From JAUWVG01 sp964633715 (GTDB lineage Bacteria > Acidobacteriota > Aminicenantia > Aminicenantales > Aminicenantaceae), in assembly GCA_964633715.1 (NCBI GenBank), contig CAZWHQ010000022.1, positions 1 to 64,000 on the forward strand: a stretch of DNA of 64,000 nucleotides, given 5' to 3'. The notes under the pieces are model-generated. The model saw only the letters and a list, made by a program, of their open reading frames with translations, ran no database searches and was not told the DNA's origin. Of the stretch, positions 53,958 to 62,787 are shown one piece after another. The position numbers and the translations under genes were made by a program. Position 1 is the first letter of the stretch. Every line of letters starts with the position of its first letter.

Positions 53958-55148
53958 ATGAAAGAGATAAAAAAAGACGTCTACTGGATTGGGAAAGTGG
54001 ACTGGGAGCTTAGAAAATTCCATGGCGACGAATATTCGACTCATAGGGGGACTACATATAACTCTTATCTAGTTAAAGACAAGAAAACAGCATTGATAGA
54101 TACTGTATGGAGTCCATTTGGATCTGAATTCGTTGAGAATTTGGACAAACACGTTTCTTTAAAAAAAATCGACTACGTTATTGCGAATCATGCCGAGATT
54201 GATCACAGCGGAGGACTGGCGGAACTGATGGAAATTATTCCCGATACCCCAATTTACTGCACGAACAACGGAGTCAAATCATTGAAGGGGCATTTCCACA
54301 AGGATTGGAATTTTATTCCCGTACGAACGGGAGAAAGACTCAGTCTGGGCAAAAAGGAACTGACGTTCATAGAGGCACCAATGCTTCACTGGCCGGACAG
54401 CATGTTCAGCTACCTGTCAGGTGAAAACATCCTCTTCAGCAACGACGCTTTCGGTCAGCATCTGGCCAGCGAATTTTTATATAACGATCTGGTCGATCAG
54501 GCCGAACTGTTCCAAGAGTGCATAAAATATTACGCTAACATCTTAACCCCTTTCAGTTCTCTGGCTGAGAAAAAAATAAACGAATTCAAAGGCTTGAAGG
54601 TCCCTGTGGACATGATCTGCCCAAGTCATGGAGTAATCTGGCAGGATAAACCGTTGCAGATAGTGGGAAAGTATCTTGATTGGGCCAAGAATTACAAGGA
54701 AAACCAGGTAACGATCGTGTACGACACGATGTGGAACGGGACAAGGAAAATGGCGGAAGCGATCGCGAGTGGGATAAAGTCTGCCGATGATGAGGTTGCA
54801 GTCAAGTTGTTTAGCATTTCCCGATCGGACAAGAATGACGTTGTGACCCAAGTTTTCAAATCCAAAGCCCTGCTGTTGGGATCACCCACGATAAACAGGG
54901 GTATCCTGTCCGCCGTGGCTGGATTCATAGAGGAGATAAGGGGCTTGAAATTCAAGGAAAAGAAGGCCGCAGCTTTTGGAACTTACGGCTGGAGTGGGGA
55001 ATCCATTGACATGATCGGCAAGGGGCTCGAAAGTGCTGGATTTGAGGTGCTGGATAGCGGAATAAAATCAATGTGGAATCCGGATGAGAATTCTTTAAAA
55101 GAGTGTGTAGAGTTCGGAAAGAAAATCGCGAAGAATACAAAAATATAG
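53958..55148 (+). CDS. fprA: Flavodiiron protein (A-type flavoprotein)
   Basis: 396 residues. The N-terminal metallo-beta-lactamase domain has the diiron ligands in NHAEIDHSGG (H-x-E-x-D-H, residues 76-83), then APMLHWPDSMFSY and FSNDAFGQH. The C-terminal flavodoxin domain starts near residue 250 with VTIVYDTMWNGTRKMAEAI and has FGTYGWSGES as FMN loop. It reduces O2 to water or NO to N2O using rubredoxin-type donors. Divergent from perR-katG-rbr, completing an oxygen-defence cluster. Confidence 0.94.
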   Translation: MKEIKKDVYWIGKVDWELRKFHGDEYSTHRGTTYNSYLVKDKKTALIDTVWSPFGSEFVENLDKHVSLKKIDYVIANHAEIDHSGGLAELMEIIPDTPIYCTNNGVKSLKGHFHKDWNFIPVRTGERLSLGKKELTFIEAPMLHWPDSMFSYLSGENILFSNDAFGQHLASEFLYNDLVDQAELFQECIKYYANILTPFSSLAEKKINEFKGLKVPVDMICPSHGVIWQDKPLQIVGKYLDWAKNYKENQVTIVYDTMWNGTRKMAEAIASGIKSADDEVAVKLFSISRSDKNDVVTQVFKSKALLLGSPTINRGILSAVAGFIEEIRGLKFKEKKAAAFGTYGWSGESIDMIGKGLESAGFEVLDSGIKSMWNPDENSLKECVEFGKKIAKNTKI

Positions 55149-55509
55149 TCCATTATTACGATATCCAATACGAATTTTCCATTGATTCTTTCGAAGTGTG
55201 CATTTCACATCTGGCAATATAAATCCAGCGCTGAAACTTAAAGGAATGTCATGTGGTCAAAACATTGGGTGTGTTTCAATTCAATATGTATCTTTTTTTT
55301 CTATCGGAAGAGCGGAATATTATTTATCTGCATATCAGGAAGAACCGATTCGTAAAACCATGCTGTACGGAATTTTTCAGTTCTTGAAGAAAGAATGCAG
55401 ATGTCTTTGGGATTAAATTTTCTCCTGCTCTATATTCATTTAATAAAATTTCCGATAAAATAGAAAAGAACTCGGGTGGATTGAAAACGTACTGCAAGGA
55501 GGAAGTACA
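55149..55509. other. Intergenic region with no convincing gene
   Basis: 361 bp of AT-rich DNA. A 72-codon frame at 55198-55416 has no SD and no recognisable motif. The right end supplies GGAGG (55499-55503) as the SD of the next gene. No strong promoter or RNA structure was seen. Confidence 0.4.
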
Positions 55510-56229
55510 ATGACCAGTTTATATTTTTTGGCTCCGACACTTATTGCCATTTTTATTTCTTTTTTGGTGATTAGAGCGGCAGGCGTGGCGCTGATGATGA
55601 CGGGAATGGAGTGGAAGAAGGCGCGGTTTCAGGCTCTCTCTGCCTTTTCAGGGACCGGATTTACGACAAAAGAAGCCGAATCGGTCATCAATCATCCCAC
55701 CCGGAGAAAGATTGTCACCTGGCTCATGATATTAGGGAATGCAGGGATCGTCACGGTCATCGTTACAGCCACGAGTTCCTTGGCCACCAGTCATGGCTTT
55801 GAGCTGCCCATTAACATCATCGTTCTTATCGCCGGTATTTTTGTCATCTATAAAATTGCTTCGTATAAAAAATTCACAAAAAAATGGGAGCGGTTTATTG
55901 AGAAGAAACTCATTAAATCCCCGGTTATCGAAGAGGCCACTATTGAGGACCAGCTCCACTTCCTTGAAGGATATGGGATAGTAAAGAAAATTGTGGGTCA
56001 GGATTCCCCGTTGATTGGAAGTTCTCTTGCAGAATGGAAGCTCAATGAAAAAGGTGTGCTCGTTCTGGGGATCGAGAGGGGCAAGAATTGGGTGCCGATA
56101 CCAAAAGCAACCGTGATTATCGAGGAAGAGGACAGGCTTATTGTCTACGGCCCTCATAAAAAACTCAAAGAGCTTCTCAAAACACCTACCTCGCTGACCG
56201 ATTCCGATAAAAACCCTATCGAAGACTAA
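55510..56229 (+). CDS. Membrane protein with C-terminal TrkA-C (RCK) domain
   Basis: 239 residues. Two to three helices at the N-terminus (PTLIAIFISFLVIRAAGVALM, LMILGNAGIVTVIV, INIIVLIAGIFVIYKIA) surround a conserved ARFQALSAFSGTGFTTKEAESV loop. The C-terminal TrkA-C domain (residues 155-228, GQDSPLIGSSLAEWKLNEKGVLVLGIERG) binds small ligands. It may gate or sense ions; the family is uncharacterised. Good SD. Confidence 0.75.
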   Translation: MTSLYFLAPTLIAIFISFLVIRAAGVALMMTGMEWKKARFQALSAFSGTGFTTKEAESVINHPTRRKIVTWLMILGNAGIVTVIVTATSSLATSHGFELPINIIVLIAGIFVIYKIASYKKFTKKWERFIEKKLIKSPVIEEATIEDQLHFLEGYGIVKKIVGQDSPLIGSSLAEWKLNEKGVLVLGIERGKNWVPIPKATVIIEEEDRLIVYGPHKKLKELLKTPTSLTDSDKNPIED

Positions 56230-56231
56230 GT

Positions 56232-56257
56232 CGGGATGAGACAATCCCGTCCTTTTT
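56232..56257 (+). terminator. Terminator of the TrkA-C gene
   Basis: CGGGAT-GAGACA-ATCCCG (56232-56249), then TCCTTTTT. Six-bp GC-rich stem 3 bp after the stop codon. Confidence 0.6.
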
Positions 56258-56274
56258 GAAAAAGATGTACATAA

Positions 56275-57129
56275 TTCTTTGATGCCTCAAAATCCGATGG
56301 TTTCCTCAAGGTCAGCGGCTGGTATGATCTCCGAACCAAAGAACACTCAGGCCAATTTTCTGCAAATTCTCTGAGGATAGGCGGATGGCAACCGCCAGGA
56401 GGTTTCACAGAATTCAAGATGGTTCTTGATTTATCAGGAGAAAGTCAAGGGAAGTTGTCTGCGCCGCAACTTTGGGTTGAAGGGGGAAAATCGAATTTTA
56501 GCGCCAGGGCTGACGTGGACCTGGCCTTGTTGTCGGATCTCTTTCAAGAGATTTCTGCCGACGGCTCTTTACAGATCAATTCTTTTCTTCAGGGAGGGCC
56601 TATATGGGATTCAAGCTTCAATGCCGGCCTGACTCTTTCTGGGGGTAGAATCGAGTTTGTCAATTTCCCAGAAGTTTTTGATGACATAGGGATTCATCTG
56701 GAAGTCAAAGACAATCAATTTGATATTCAATCGTGTGTCTTCGAGCTTGGAAGCACAGGTTTTTCACTCGAAGGAATACTTCCTTTTCAATCCTTACCTG
56801 TTTCAGTCCCTTTCCTGCCAAGCTCCCAAGAGGAAAAACAGCTGGATCTTCGAGCAGGCTTTAAGAACTTGAATTCTTCTCTTTTGAAAGTTTTTCTGGG
56901 AGGGAACACTGTTGAGCAGATAGAAGGGACACTGGATGCAGACATTTTGGTCAAGGGAAAAAAACTTCAACGGCCTCAGCTCTCCACGCTTTTTCCTTGA
57001 GAATTTTAGCGGGTCTATTCAATTCGAAGACAACCGCATAAACCTTCAGGATTTTGGAGGACAACTTAACGGAGGGAAGGTGGAAATAGGCGTGGAGAGG
57101 AATTATCTTATCTTTTTATCGATCCACGT
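56275..57129 (+). pseudogene. TamB/AsmA-like translocation protein fragment, frameshifted
   Basis: From 56275 an open frame without its own start reads FFDASKSDGFLKVSGWYDL and continues with the beta-repeat pattern of TamB (DUF490) proteins (LDLSGESQGKLSAPQLWVEGG, LTLSGGRIEFVNFPEVFDDIGIHLEV). It stops at 57000, while another frame from 56936 continues the same fold (FSGSIQFEDNRINLQDFGGQLNGGKVEIG), so a frameshift lies near 56970-57000. The N-terminal part, several hundred residues in intact TamB, is missing. The fragment begins just after a terminator, so a deletion or rearrangement is likely. Confidence 0.65.
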
Positions 57130-58485
57130 GTGGTTATCCGCAGGTTGAGGGATTTTTATGTCCGGAGTGGTTCTCTCCAAGTCCGCATAGATGAAACCCG
57201 GATCAATTTTTTGACGGAGGAAAAGACATTAACAGTGACTTTTCCTATCCAGGAAGGCCCAAGATTTAAAATAGACAATCTGGCTTTTGAAGGGAATGTT
57301 TTTTTTGGAGCCACAGAGTTAGAGAATATTATAAATATCCGAAAGGAAAATATTTATAGAAAGGATGTTGTCGAAAAGGCCGTGATTGCTCTGGAAGAAG
57401 CCTATGCGAGAAAGGGATTCAACCAGGTTGAGATTGATGTGCTCATCCAGGAGGATGAAAAAGAAGAGATTGTCGATCTGGTCTTTAGAATTCAAGAGAA
57501 GTTGCAGGGGAGTGTGGGGGAGATCCGCATCATCGGTAATTCAATAACGTCCGAAAAAGTCATCAACCGTGAGATGGAACTTCAAGTCGGAGATCTGATC
57601 GATTTTCGCCTCCTCAATAGGGCTAGAAAACGGCTGTATGATTTGGGTGTTTTTAAACGGATTCAAATCGAGACCGTCCCTCTTGAGTCAGCATCCCAGT
57701 CAATTCGTCCCTATAGGATAGATGTCGAAGTTGAAGAGCTAAAACCTTATCGTCTCCGTTACGGTCTGCAGTATGATACGGAGACTTCTCTTGGGCTGTC
57801 CCTTGAACTGATCAACAGGAATGTATTCGGCCGTTCCTTGCTGGCAGGCGCGAGCTTCCGCTTGAATAGGGATGAAAAAGATTTTAAAGGTTTTGTTAGA
57901 AGTCCATATTTTTTGTCCAAGAAAATCAGTACAGAATTTTTTTTATTTTACAACTCAAGCGATAAACCTTCTTTCAGATTGGGCCGGGGCGGTTTGACAA
58001 TCCAGCAGCAGATAAAGCTGGGGCGATTCACAATCCTTTCCTACGGGTATTCTTTTGAGCAGGTGAGGACTTATCTCAGCGAAACATCGGTGGTTCCTTT
58101 TGCCGCTGATCCCGTCCATAATGAAGGGGTCCTGGATCTGACGTTTTCTCATGACACCAGGGACAGCATCATGAATGCCAGCCGGGGCCTGTTTTTATCA
58201 CAATCTTTTGGCTATGCGGCTGGATGGCTCGGCTCCCAAGTGAACTTCATCCGCTATTTTGGTGAACTATCCACCTATCAAAAAATTTCCGATTCCTTCA
58301 TCTATGCTTTTGCTTTTCGGTTGGGCCTCGGTCAAGGTTTGGGCAGTGAACTCAGTCTCAGCCAAAGATTCTTTGCCGGAGGAGGAACCACAATCAGAGG
58401 ATTCAAGAAAAATGAAGTGGGTCCCAAGGAATTGACGTCAGGATTGGACAGGTTTTTTAAAACCTCATCTAGGTCGAACAGTTGA
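57130..58485 (+). pseudogene. Truncated Omp85 (BamA/TamA-like) outer-membrane protein
   Basis: 451 codons. The frame opens inside a POTRA domain (RRLRDFYVRSGSLQVRIDE), followed by two more POTRA-like units (RFKIDNLAFEGNVFFGATELENII; GEIRIIGNSITSEKVINREMEL) and an Omp85 barrel (FSHDTRDSIMNASRGLFLSQ, RFFAGGGTTIRGFKKNEVGP). It ends soon after the RGF motif, where intact proteins run on through several further barrel strands. There is no signal peptide. Both ends are lost, so it is read as a decayed partner of the TamB fragment. Confidence 0.65.
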
Positions 58486-58620
58486 AGCATTCAAAGAACA
58501 GCGCGAAAAAGGCCGAAGGTGAGTGAGTTGAATGCGGCCGACTCATGTGGTATAAGTTTTTTCATATAAAGCAAATGAAGTCTAAACTGGAAGGGATATT
58601 AATGTCGGGGAAGCTTTAAC

Positions 58621-59019
58621 ATGTCCCTGCGCAAGATAGAAGTGACCATCTCTGAAAAATACAGGGATGACTTAATGCGCATCCTTGAAGGATATGACTA
58701 TCTGGATCTCTGGCAAGGAAAAATTGACAACGGGAGAGTTCACACGACATCTGTCCTTCCGACTGAAAAGACAGAAGAGATTTTAGATATTATTGAGAAG
58801 CGTTTTTCGAATACGGAGGGATTCCGGATCATCCTTGTTTCGGTTGAAGCGTCCATCCCAAGACTTGAAGTTAAGGAGAAGAAAGAACCCGAAGATCAAA
58901 AAAATACTACTGAAAAAAAAATCATCTCCAAGACCATATTTATTCCACTGACCTTCATTGCCGGAGTTTACGGGATGAATTTTAAGTTCATGCCTGAATT
59001 GGGTTGGAAATGGCTGTAG
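58621..59019 (+). CDS. Chimeric DUF389 / CorA fragment protein
   Basis: 132 residues. The first 85 match the N-terminal domain of DUF389 (TIGR00341-like) proteins: RKIEVTISEKYRDDLMRILEGYDYLDLWQGK and IILVSVEASIPRLE. After a charged linker the last 35 residues are the start of the CorA magnesium channel membrane segment, IFIPLTFIAGVYGMNFKFMPELGWKW, including the GMN signature. It then stops, lacking the second helix of CorA and the membrane part of DUF389. It is probably a deletion fusion of two genes; expression is uncertain. Confidence 0.6.
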   Translation: MSLRKIEVTISEKYRDDLMRILEGYDYLDLWQGKIDNGRVHTTSVLPTEKTEEILDIIEKRFSNTEGFRIILVSVEASIPRLEVKEKKEPEDQKNTTEKKIISKTIFIPLTFIAGVYGMNFKFMPELGWKWL

Positions 59020-59063
59020 CCACCGTGTCCTCTTGTAAGGGAAATTGTGCATAGGGAGTCAAT

Positions 59064-59270
59064 ATGAAACCTAAAATAATAATTATCTTGATCCTAATGG
59101 TCTTGTTTTTCATTGTTGTTCTTCAGAATACCCAGGTCGTGGAGTTTCAGTTCTTGTTTTGGACATTCGGGATGTCCCGTATTGTCGTGATCTCTTTTAT
59201 GATGCTTGTCGGATTTGTGACCGGTTATCTTGTTGCACGAATGGAAAAGGATAAAAAAACAAAACCATAA
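59064..59270 (+). CDS. LapA-domain (DUF1049-like) small membrane protein
   Basis: 68 residues with two helices: IIIILILMVLFFIVVLQNTQVVEFQFLFW and IVVISFMMLVGFVTGYLVA, followed by a basic tail. The NTQVVEFQFLFW turn is the LapA/YciS signature; relatives help LPS assembly control. GGGAG lies 6 nt before the ATG. It is transcribed toward the Mla operon, convergent with it. Confidence 0.78.
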   Translation: MKPKIIIILILMVLFFIVVLQNTQVVEFQFLFWTFGMSRIVVISFMMLVGFVTGYLVARMEKDKKTKP

Positions 59271-59332
59271 ACAGCTTGGCGGGATTATAACCTGCCCTCG
59301 AAATATTAAAGGGCACATTTCCGCAACGGGAT

Positions 59333-59920
59333 TTACCCGGAAGATTTTTCTGAAAGCCAATCGATGAGAGCTGTCAATTCTTCTCTCAATATCTGTGAAA
59401 GGACAACGGGAAGGTAAACGATATCCATTCCGGGCATTTTTTCCATCCTGTCAAACTCATGAGAATAGACAATCTCCTGAGTCTTAAAGTCCACAATTTC
59501 TATCTCCATGGACAGGCGGGCAAACCAGGCTTCTTGACGGTCTTCTTCTTCAATAGATCGTATCCTGGCTCTTAATGAAAAATCAGGTTCTCCTGAAGAT
59601 AGATCTATGATTGTTTTGGAGAATATCCTGTTTTTCTTAAAATACTCGTAGATCGAATTTCTGATGAGAGAGCCTGGTTTTTCAGCCCAAAAATGATAGG
59701 AGTAGTAGTTGAGTTGATAGGGCGAGTCCCTGTAGACAATCTCAAAATTATCATAGAAGGATTGTGTGGGAATCCGGTCGATATAAATCGTCTTATCGAT
59801 TTGGGCCGAAGAAACTTCCTGGTTGGTCGGCAGAAAGATTTGATAATACTTTTTCACTGGACTGGTCAAACACGCAAATCCTAAAACAATCACGATTAAA
59901 AGGATGCCGATCTTTTTCAT
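59333..59920 (-). CDS. PqiC-like ABC transport auxiliary lipoprotein
   Basis: 195 residues. Lipobox LGFAC (Cys17), then KKYYQIFLP and IYIDRIPTQSFYDNFEIVYR with YYSYHFWAEKPGSLI, the pattern of ABC_trans_aux (DUF330/PqiC) lipoproteins. These sit in the outer membrane or periplasm as partners of MCE transport systems. It overlaps the MlaD gene by 4 bp (ATGA), as the last member of the operon. Confidence 0.8.
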   Translation of the reverse strand: MKKIGILLIVIVLGFACLTSPVKKYYQIFLPTNQEVSSAQIDKTIYIDRIPTQSFYDNFEIVYRDSPYQLNYYSYHFWAEKPGSLIRNSIYEYFKKNRIFSKTIIDLSSGEPDFSLRARIRSIEEEDRQEAWFARLSMEIEIVDFKTQEIVYSHEFDRMEKMPGMDIVYLPVVLSQILREELTALIDWLSEKSSG

Positions 59921-60861
59921 TTTCCTTTCCCCTTTCTTCTTCTTAATAATACAGTGGGGTCTTCAACAAGATCCCTCGATAAAGAAGACATATTTTCGAT
60001 CACCATTCTGAGGTCATCGAAGGTCTGACCCATTTCCTCCTGCTGCAGGACAATGAGGTTCTGTATTTTTTGAACGCTGTCCGTCACTGCTTCAATGAAT
60101 AATTCCAAATTTTTGATGACCTGTCCCATTTCTTCACCTGAGAATCTATCGGAAATATTGGCGAATGTCTGTTCCGTGTCTTTTTCGATTCTTCCACTAA
60201 TCACAGTCAGATTCTGAAGAACAGTAAAAAGATTTTCTGTGACCTCTCCGAACTGCTGGGATGCTTCCTGAATATTGATGATCGAATTTTCAAGGTCGTC
60301 CTTTCTTTTTTCGAGAACGCTGGTTATGATCTCAGATCCTCTTTGTGTATTATCGAGGAACTGATTGATTTTTTCCAAGTTGCCGGGACTGAGGAGATCG
60401 TTAACACTCTGGAGAGTGGCGTCAATATTGGCCACGATATCTTCAGCTTTTTCTCCTAATCCCCTCCTAGGGGGGATCTCTCCAAGGGGAGCGAGGTCCT
60501 CGGCTTCATTGCTTCCTCCCGATAAGTGGACAAACCTTTGTCCTGTGATCCCCGCATACATCATGGCTGCCCCCATATCCACTTTGATAGGAAAATCTCT
60601 CCGGATTTTCATCTGGATTTGTATGGAGTTAAGGTTCGAGGGATCGACCTTGATTTGATTGACTTTGCCAATTTCGACTCCCTGGTACTTAACCGGAGAT
60701 CCGACATAAAGGCCGTTGACTGAAGTGTCCTTAAAACTGGTGTAGTAAATCTCGCCTTCCTCTTTAAGTTTAGGCACTATCAATACCGTGAGAATGCCGA
60801 AAAACATTATTGATGCGACAAAGAGAAAGACTCCCAATCGAATTTTTTGTTCTTTAGTCAT
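59917..60861 (-). CDS. MCE-family substrate-binding protein (MlaD-like)
   Basis: 314 residues. A signal anchor (residues 8-28) is followed by the MCE domain: GLYVGSPVKYQGVEIGKVNQIKV and YAGITGQRFVHLSGG. Residues 150-300 form a long helical region rich in coiled-coil heptads. MlaD hexamers bind phospholipids between inner and outer membranes. The start overlaps the ATPase gene by 8 bp. Confidence 0.88.
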   Translation of the reverse strand: MTKEQKIRLGVFLFVASIMFFGILTVLIVPKLKEEGEIYYTSFKDTSVNGLYVGSPVKYQGVEIGKVNQIKVDPSNLNSIQIQMKIRRDFPIKVDMGAAMMYAGITGQRFVHLSGGSNEAEDLAPLGEIPPRRGLGEKAEDIVANIDATLQSVNDLLSPGNLEKINQFLDNTQRGSEIITSVLEKRKDDLENSIINIQEASQQFGEVTENLFTVLQNLTVISGRIEKDTEQTFANISDRFSGEEMGQVIKNLELFIEAVTDSVQKIQNLIVLQQEEMGQTFDDLRMVIENMSSLSRDLVEDPTVLLRRRKGKGK

Positions 60862-61600
60862 CTTTATTTCCTTCTTTTAGAAAAAAGGTAGAGATAAATG
60901 GATCTTCTGTGGAGAACATATCCTGAAATGGGCCAGAAAAATAGAGACTTCCCTCATTGAGAACAATGACATCATCCGCAATCTTTTCGATGGAACGAAG
61001 TTCGTGGGTCACCACGACAAGGGTCATGCCAAAGTTTTGTTTCAAATTCAGCATCATCTCATCGAGGCCTCTGGATGTGATGGGATCCAATCCCGCAGAG
61101 GGTTCATCACAGAAGATAATATCGGGATCAAGGATCATCGCTCGAGCCAGAGATGCTCGTTTTCGCATGCCTCCTGAAAGTTCTGAGGGATATTTGGCCC
61201 AGCTCTTCTCAAGGCCAACCTTAGAGAGAGCCGTCATGACCAGTTCCCGCTCAATTTCTAGCTGAAATCCGGGATGGTTCATCCGGATGGGCAGAGATAT
61301 GTTATCGTATAGATTGAGCGAATTGAGGAGTGCTCCGTTCTGGTAAAGCACTCCAATTCTTCTGTAGAGAGACTGAAGGGATTTTTCTGAAAAAAAATCG
61401 ACCTTATTTCCTGAAAAATAGATATCTCCTGAAATTGGAGGGATCAGTCCCACAAGGGTTTTGAGCAGCGTCGACTTGCCGCAGCCGCTTTTTCCCAAAA
61501 CAACGGTTATCCTGTCTTTAAGGATGGATAAATTTATGCCTGAAATCACACTTGTCAAATTAAATCCAACTGACAGATTATTGGTTTTTATAAGTTCCAT
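60854..61600 (-). CDS. ABC transporter ATPase (MlaF-like)
   Basis: 248 residues. Walker A GKSGCGKST, signature LSGGMRKRASLARAM, Walker B IIFCDEPSAGLDP and the H-loop VVTHEL are all present. LSGGMRKR is typical of MlaF/Ttg2A. It energises lipid transport with the MlaE permease gene 4 bp upstream. The start is at MELIKTNN; a longer frame runs into mlaE and lacks support. Confidence 0.9.
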   Translation of the reverse strand: MELIKTNNLSVGFNLTSVISGINLSILKDRITVVLGKSGCGKSTLLKTLVGLIPPISGDIYFSGNKVDFFSEKSLQSLYRRIGVLYQNGALLNSLNLYDNISLPIRMNHPGFQLEIERELVMTALSKVGLEKSWAKYPSELSGGMRKRASLARAMILDPDIIFCDEPSAGLDPITSRGLDEMMLNLKQNFGMTLVVVTHELRSIEKIADDVIVLNEGSLYFSGPFQDMFSTEDPFISTFFLKEGNKDD

Positions 61601-61604
61601 TTTA

Positions 61605-62675
61605 TCAATAAAAAACAAGTGCAAAGACACAGCCCAGAAGAATGATGAGGGTAATAGAAAGCACCACAGATTCTGTTGTGGCCCGCCCCACCTCTTCCGA
61701 ACCGTATTTGACAGAAAGACCCTTAAATCCACTGCAGACCACGATCGTCCAACCGAATGTCATTGTTTTGAATAATCCAATTAAAAAATCTTCTATATGT
61801 ACAATCTCGAACATCTCTCTAAAAAAGGCACTGACAGGCGTACCAAGGAAAAAACGGGCGACGAGAACACCTCCGAAAATACCCACAAAATCAGCCATAC
61901 CGACCAAAAGCGGGATGGCCAGTGTCATGGCTATAATCCGGGGAACCAGAAGAAATTTTTCTGGAATAACACCCATGGTTTTTAAGGCATCGATTTCCTC
62001 TAGGACCTTCATAGAGGAAATTTCGGCTGTCATAGCTGCTCCGACCTTCCCGGCAAGAATGATTCCCGTCATCAGAGGGACCAATTCCCGGACCATTGCA
62101 AATCCGATGAAATAAGCCAGATATATATCCGCACCAAAAAGCTTGAGTTGAGCGGCCGATGTCAGAGAAATAGTCACTCCGACAAGAAAAGTGATTAAAG
62201 CGACGATAGGAAAAGACTTGTATCCAATAGCATAGAGCTGGTGTCCGATCTCTCCCGGATACAGTCCTCTCCGTTTACGGAGATACTGGAACGTATGGTA
62301 CACTTCATCAGCCAGAAGTGAAACAAATTGCTTCACATTACGTGCAAAAGTCAAGAAACTTTCGGATATAGATTCGAGTCTCTGGGTTAGACTTCTTTTG
62401 CTATGCACTGGGACTTCATCTCCCTCTTTCAACGACAAATCGGAGAGCATGCTTTCAAATTTTTCCTGGATATTAGTAAAGGTGATTTCTGGCTGGTTTT
62501 TCCTTATAAAATTAAGAAATATAAATCCCGATTGGTCACATTCCTGCAGGTCAGAACAATCAAGAATAAGATCCTGAGAGTCCCCTTCACTTTTGATCTC
62601 AGAAAAAAGGTCTGAGATGTTCTTTAAAAATAGATTTTTTGGAAGGCGGATTGTTTTTTTGTCGGTCGATCCCAT
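61605..62675 (-). CDS. MlaE-like permease with fused STAS domain
   Basis: 356 residues. Residues about 10-95 form a STAS domain (LILDCSDLQECDQSGFIFLNFI), equivalent to the separate MlaB. Residues 140-356 are the MlaE permease: FPIVALITFLVGVTISLTSA, MVRELVPLMTGIILAGKVGAAMTAEISSMKVLEEIDAL and GVIPEKFLLVPRIIAM. It is the membrane channel of the retrograde or anterograde phospholipid transporter. First gene of the operon; its stop nearly touches the ATPase start. Confidence 0.9.
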   Translation of the reverse strand: MGSTDKKTIRLPKNLFLKNISDLFSEIKSEGDSQDLILDCSDLQECDQSGFIFLNFIRKNQPEITFTNIQEKFESMLSDLSLKEGDEVPVHSKRSLTQRLESISESFLTFARNVKQFVSLLADEVYHTFQYLRKRRGLYPGEIGHQLYAIGYKSFPIVALITFLVGVTISLTSAAQLKLFGADIYLAYFIGFAMVRELVPLMTGIILAGKVGAAMTAEISSMKVLEEIDALKTMGVIPEKFLLVPRIIAMTLAIPLLVGMADFVGIFGGVLVARFFLGTPVSAFFREMFEIVHIEDFLIGLFKTMTFGWTIVVCSGFKGLSVKYGSEEVGRATTESVVLSITLIILLGCVFALVFY

Positions 62676-62787
62676 CCTGAATCAACATTATCATGAAGAG
62701 ACAAAAATGGTCAATGGTTTGTCTCTTCTATGGGTAGAGATAATTTTGAATGATGGGCAATTTAAATAATTGTTTTCCTATCGATCC

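Noticed and set aside
55198..55416. 72-codon frame in the spacer before the TrkA-C gene
   Set aside because: No SD and no similarity to known families by eye; composition is like noncoding DNA.
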